A stretch of 64,000 nt of DNA, taken from contig OX387197.1 in assembly GCA_947561715.1 (NCBI GenBank), forward strand, positions 13,079,001 through 13,143,000, read 5' to 3'. This document shows positions 63,869 through 64,000 of this stretch, piece after piece (the stretch's first letter is position 1; each line of letters starts with the position of its first letter). Both the position numbers and the translations under genes were made by a program. Source of the DNA: Ascidia mentula. Its lineage: Eukaryota > Chordata > Ascidiacea > Phlebobranchia > Ascidiidae. Below the pieces are notes generated by a model. That model had not been told where the DNA came from, searched no databases, and worked only from the letters and a program-made list of their open reading frames with translations.

Positions 63869-64000
63869 CCCAGTCATAAATTTAGGCACGGCCCTTGTCA
63901 CTTTATGTCAAGATACGCTTGGCGTCAAGCTTGGGCGACGCATGTTCACCGTACTTAAATGTTGGATATATGTTCGGCGTATGTTCTACAATTGAACAAA
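63869..64000 (-). mobile_element. Start of a second copy of the CACTA-like element
   Basis: The last 132 bp match 57924-58055 in all stretches compared and begin at the same base of the same monomer variant (TCAGAATTTTCCACTG then TATAATAA). The shared insertion point and shared flanking variants show a copy made by duplication of the surrounding satellite, not a second transposition. The rest lies beyond the window. Confidence 0.88.

Noticed and set aside
63869-64000. A second independent transposon insertion
   Set aside because: The insertion base and flanking variants are the same as at 57924, so this is a duplicate of the first insertion.

Overview
This window looks like a piece of constitutive heterochromatin from an animal genome. 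About 58.3 of the 64 kb is one AT-rich satellite with a 138-bp monomer, in three blocks. A 5'-truncated LINE and a decayed CACTA-like DNA transposon interrupt it. I see no intact host gene, no RNA gene and nothing prokaryotic. The LINE type and the tnp2-like transposase point to a metazoan, plausibly an invertebrate, but I cannot name the species.

Layout: (1) 1-7078, satellite block I, about 51 monomers, in what I call the S orientation on the + strand (S reads GTGGAAAACGCTGATACTCC at the start of a monomer). (2) 7079-9601, a LINE of the Jockey/CR1 kind on the + strand, 5'-truncated inside its endonuclease and with an internal deletion that removes the end of the reverse transcriptase core. 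(3) 9602-57923, satellite block II, about 350 monomers, with S on the - strand: the array changes orientation exactly across the LINE. (4) 57924-60965, a 3,042-bp CACTA-like element with short TIRs, a 2-bp target duplication and a frame-broken transposase on the - strand. (5) 60966-63868, satellite block III, about 21 monomers, same orientation as block II. (6) 63869-64000, the start of a second copy of the same transposon at the same place in the same monomer variant, so the element was multiplied together with the satellite.

The satellite is organised at several scales. A higher-order period of about 17 monomers (about 2.35 kb) recurs. Two direct tandem duplications have boundaries that can be read to the base: 14,291 bp (11108-25398 and 25399-39689) and 2,349 bp (50090-52438 and 52439-54787). 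There is also a 1,106-bp (8-mer) duplication and a 5,945-bp unit carrying the transposon. Part of block I is an exactly collinear inverted copy of part of block II (position x pairs with 14634-x over 1020-2741).

Because 138 = 3 x 46, long open frames run through the array on both strands. Monomer variants mostly change the would-be amino acids, so I read these frames as by-products of monomer length, not genes. The more interesting sequence properties are a 14-bp perfect A/T palindrome in the standard monomer, intron-like splice signals on the S strand, and a canonical AATAAA on the opposite strand.
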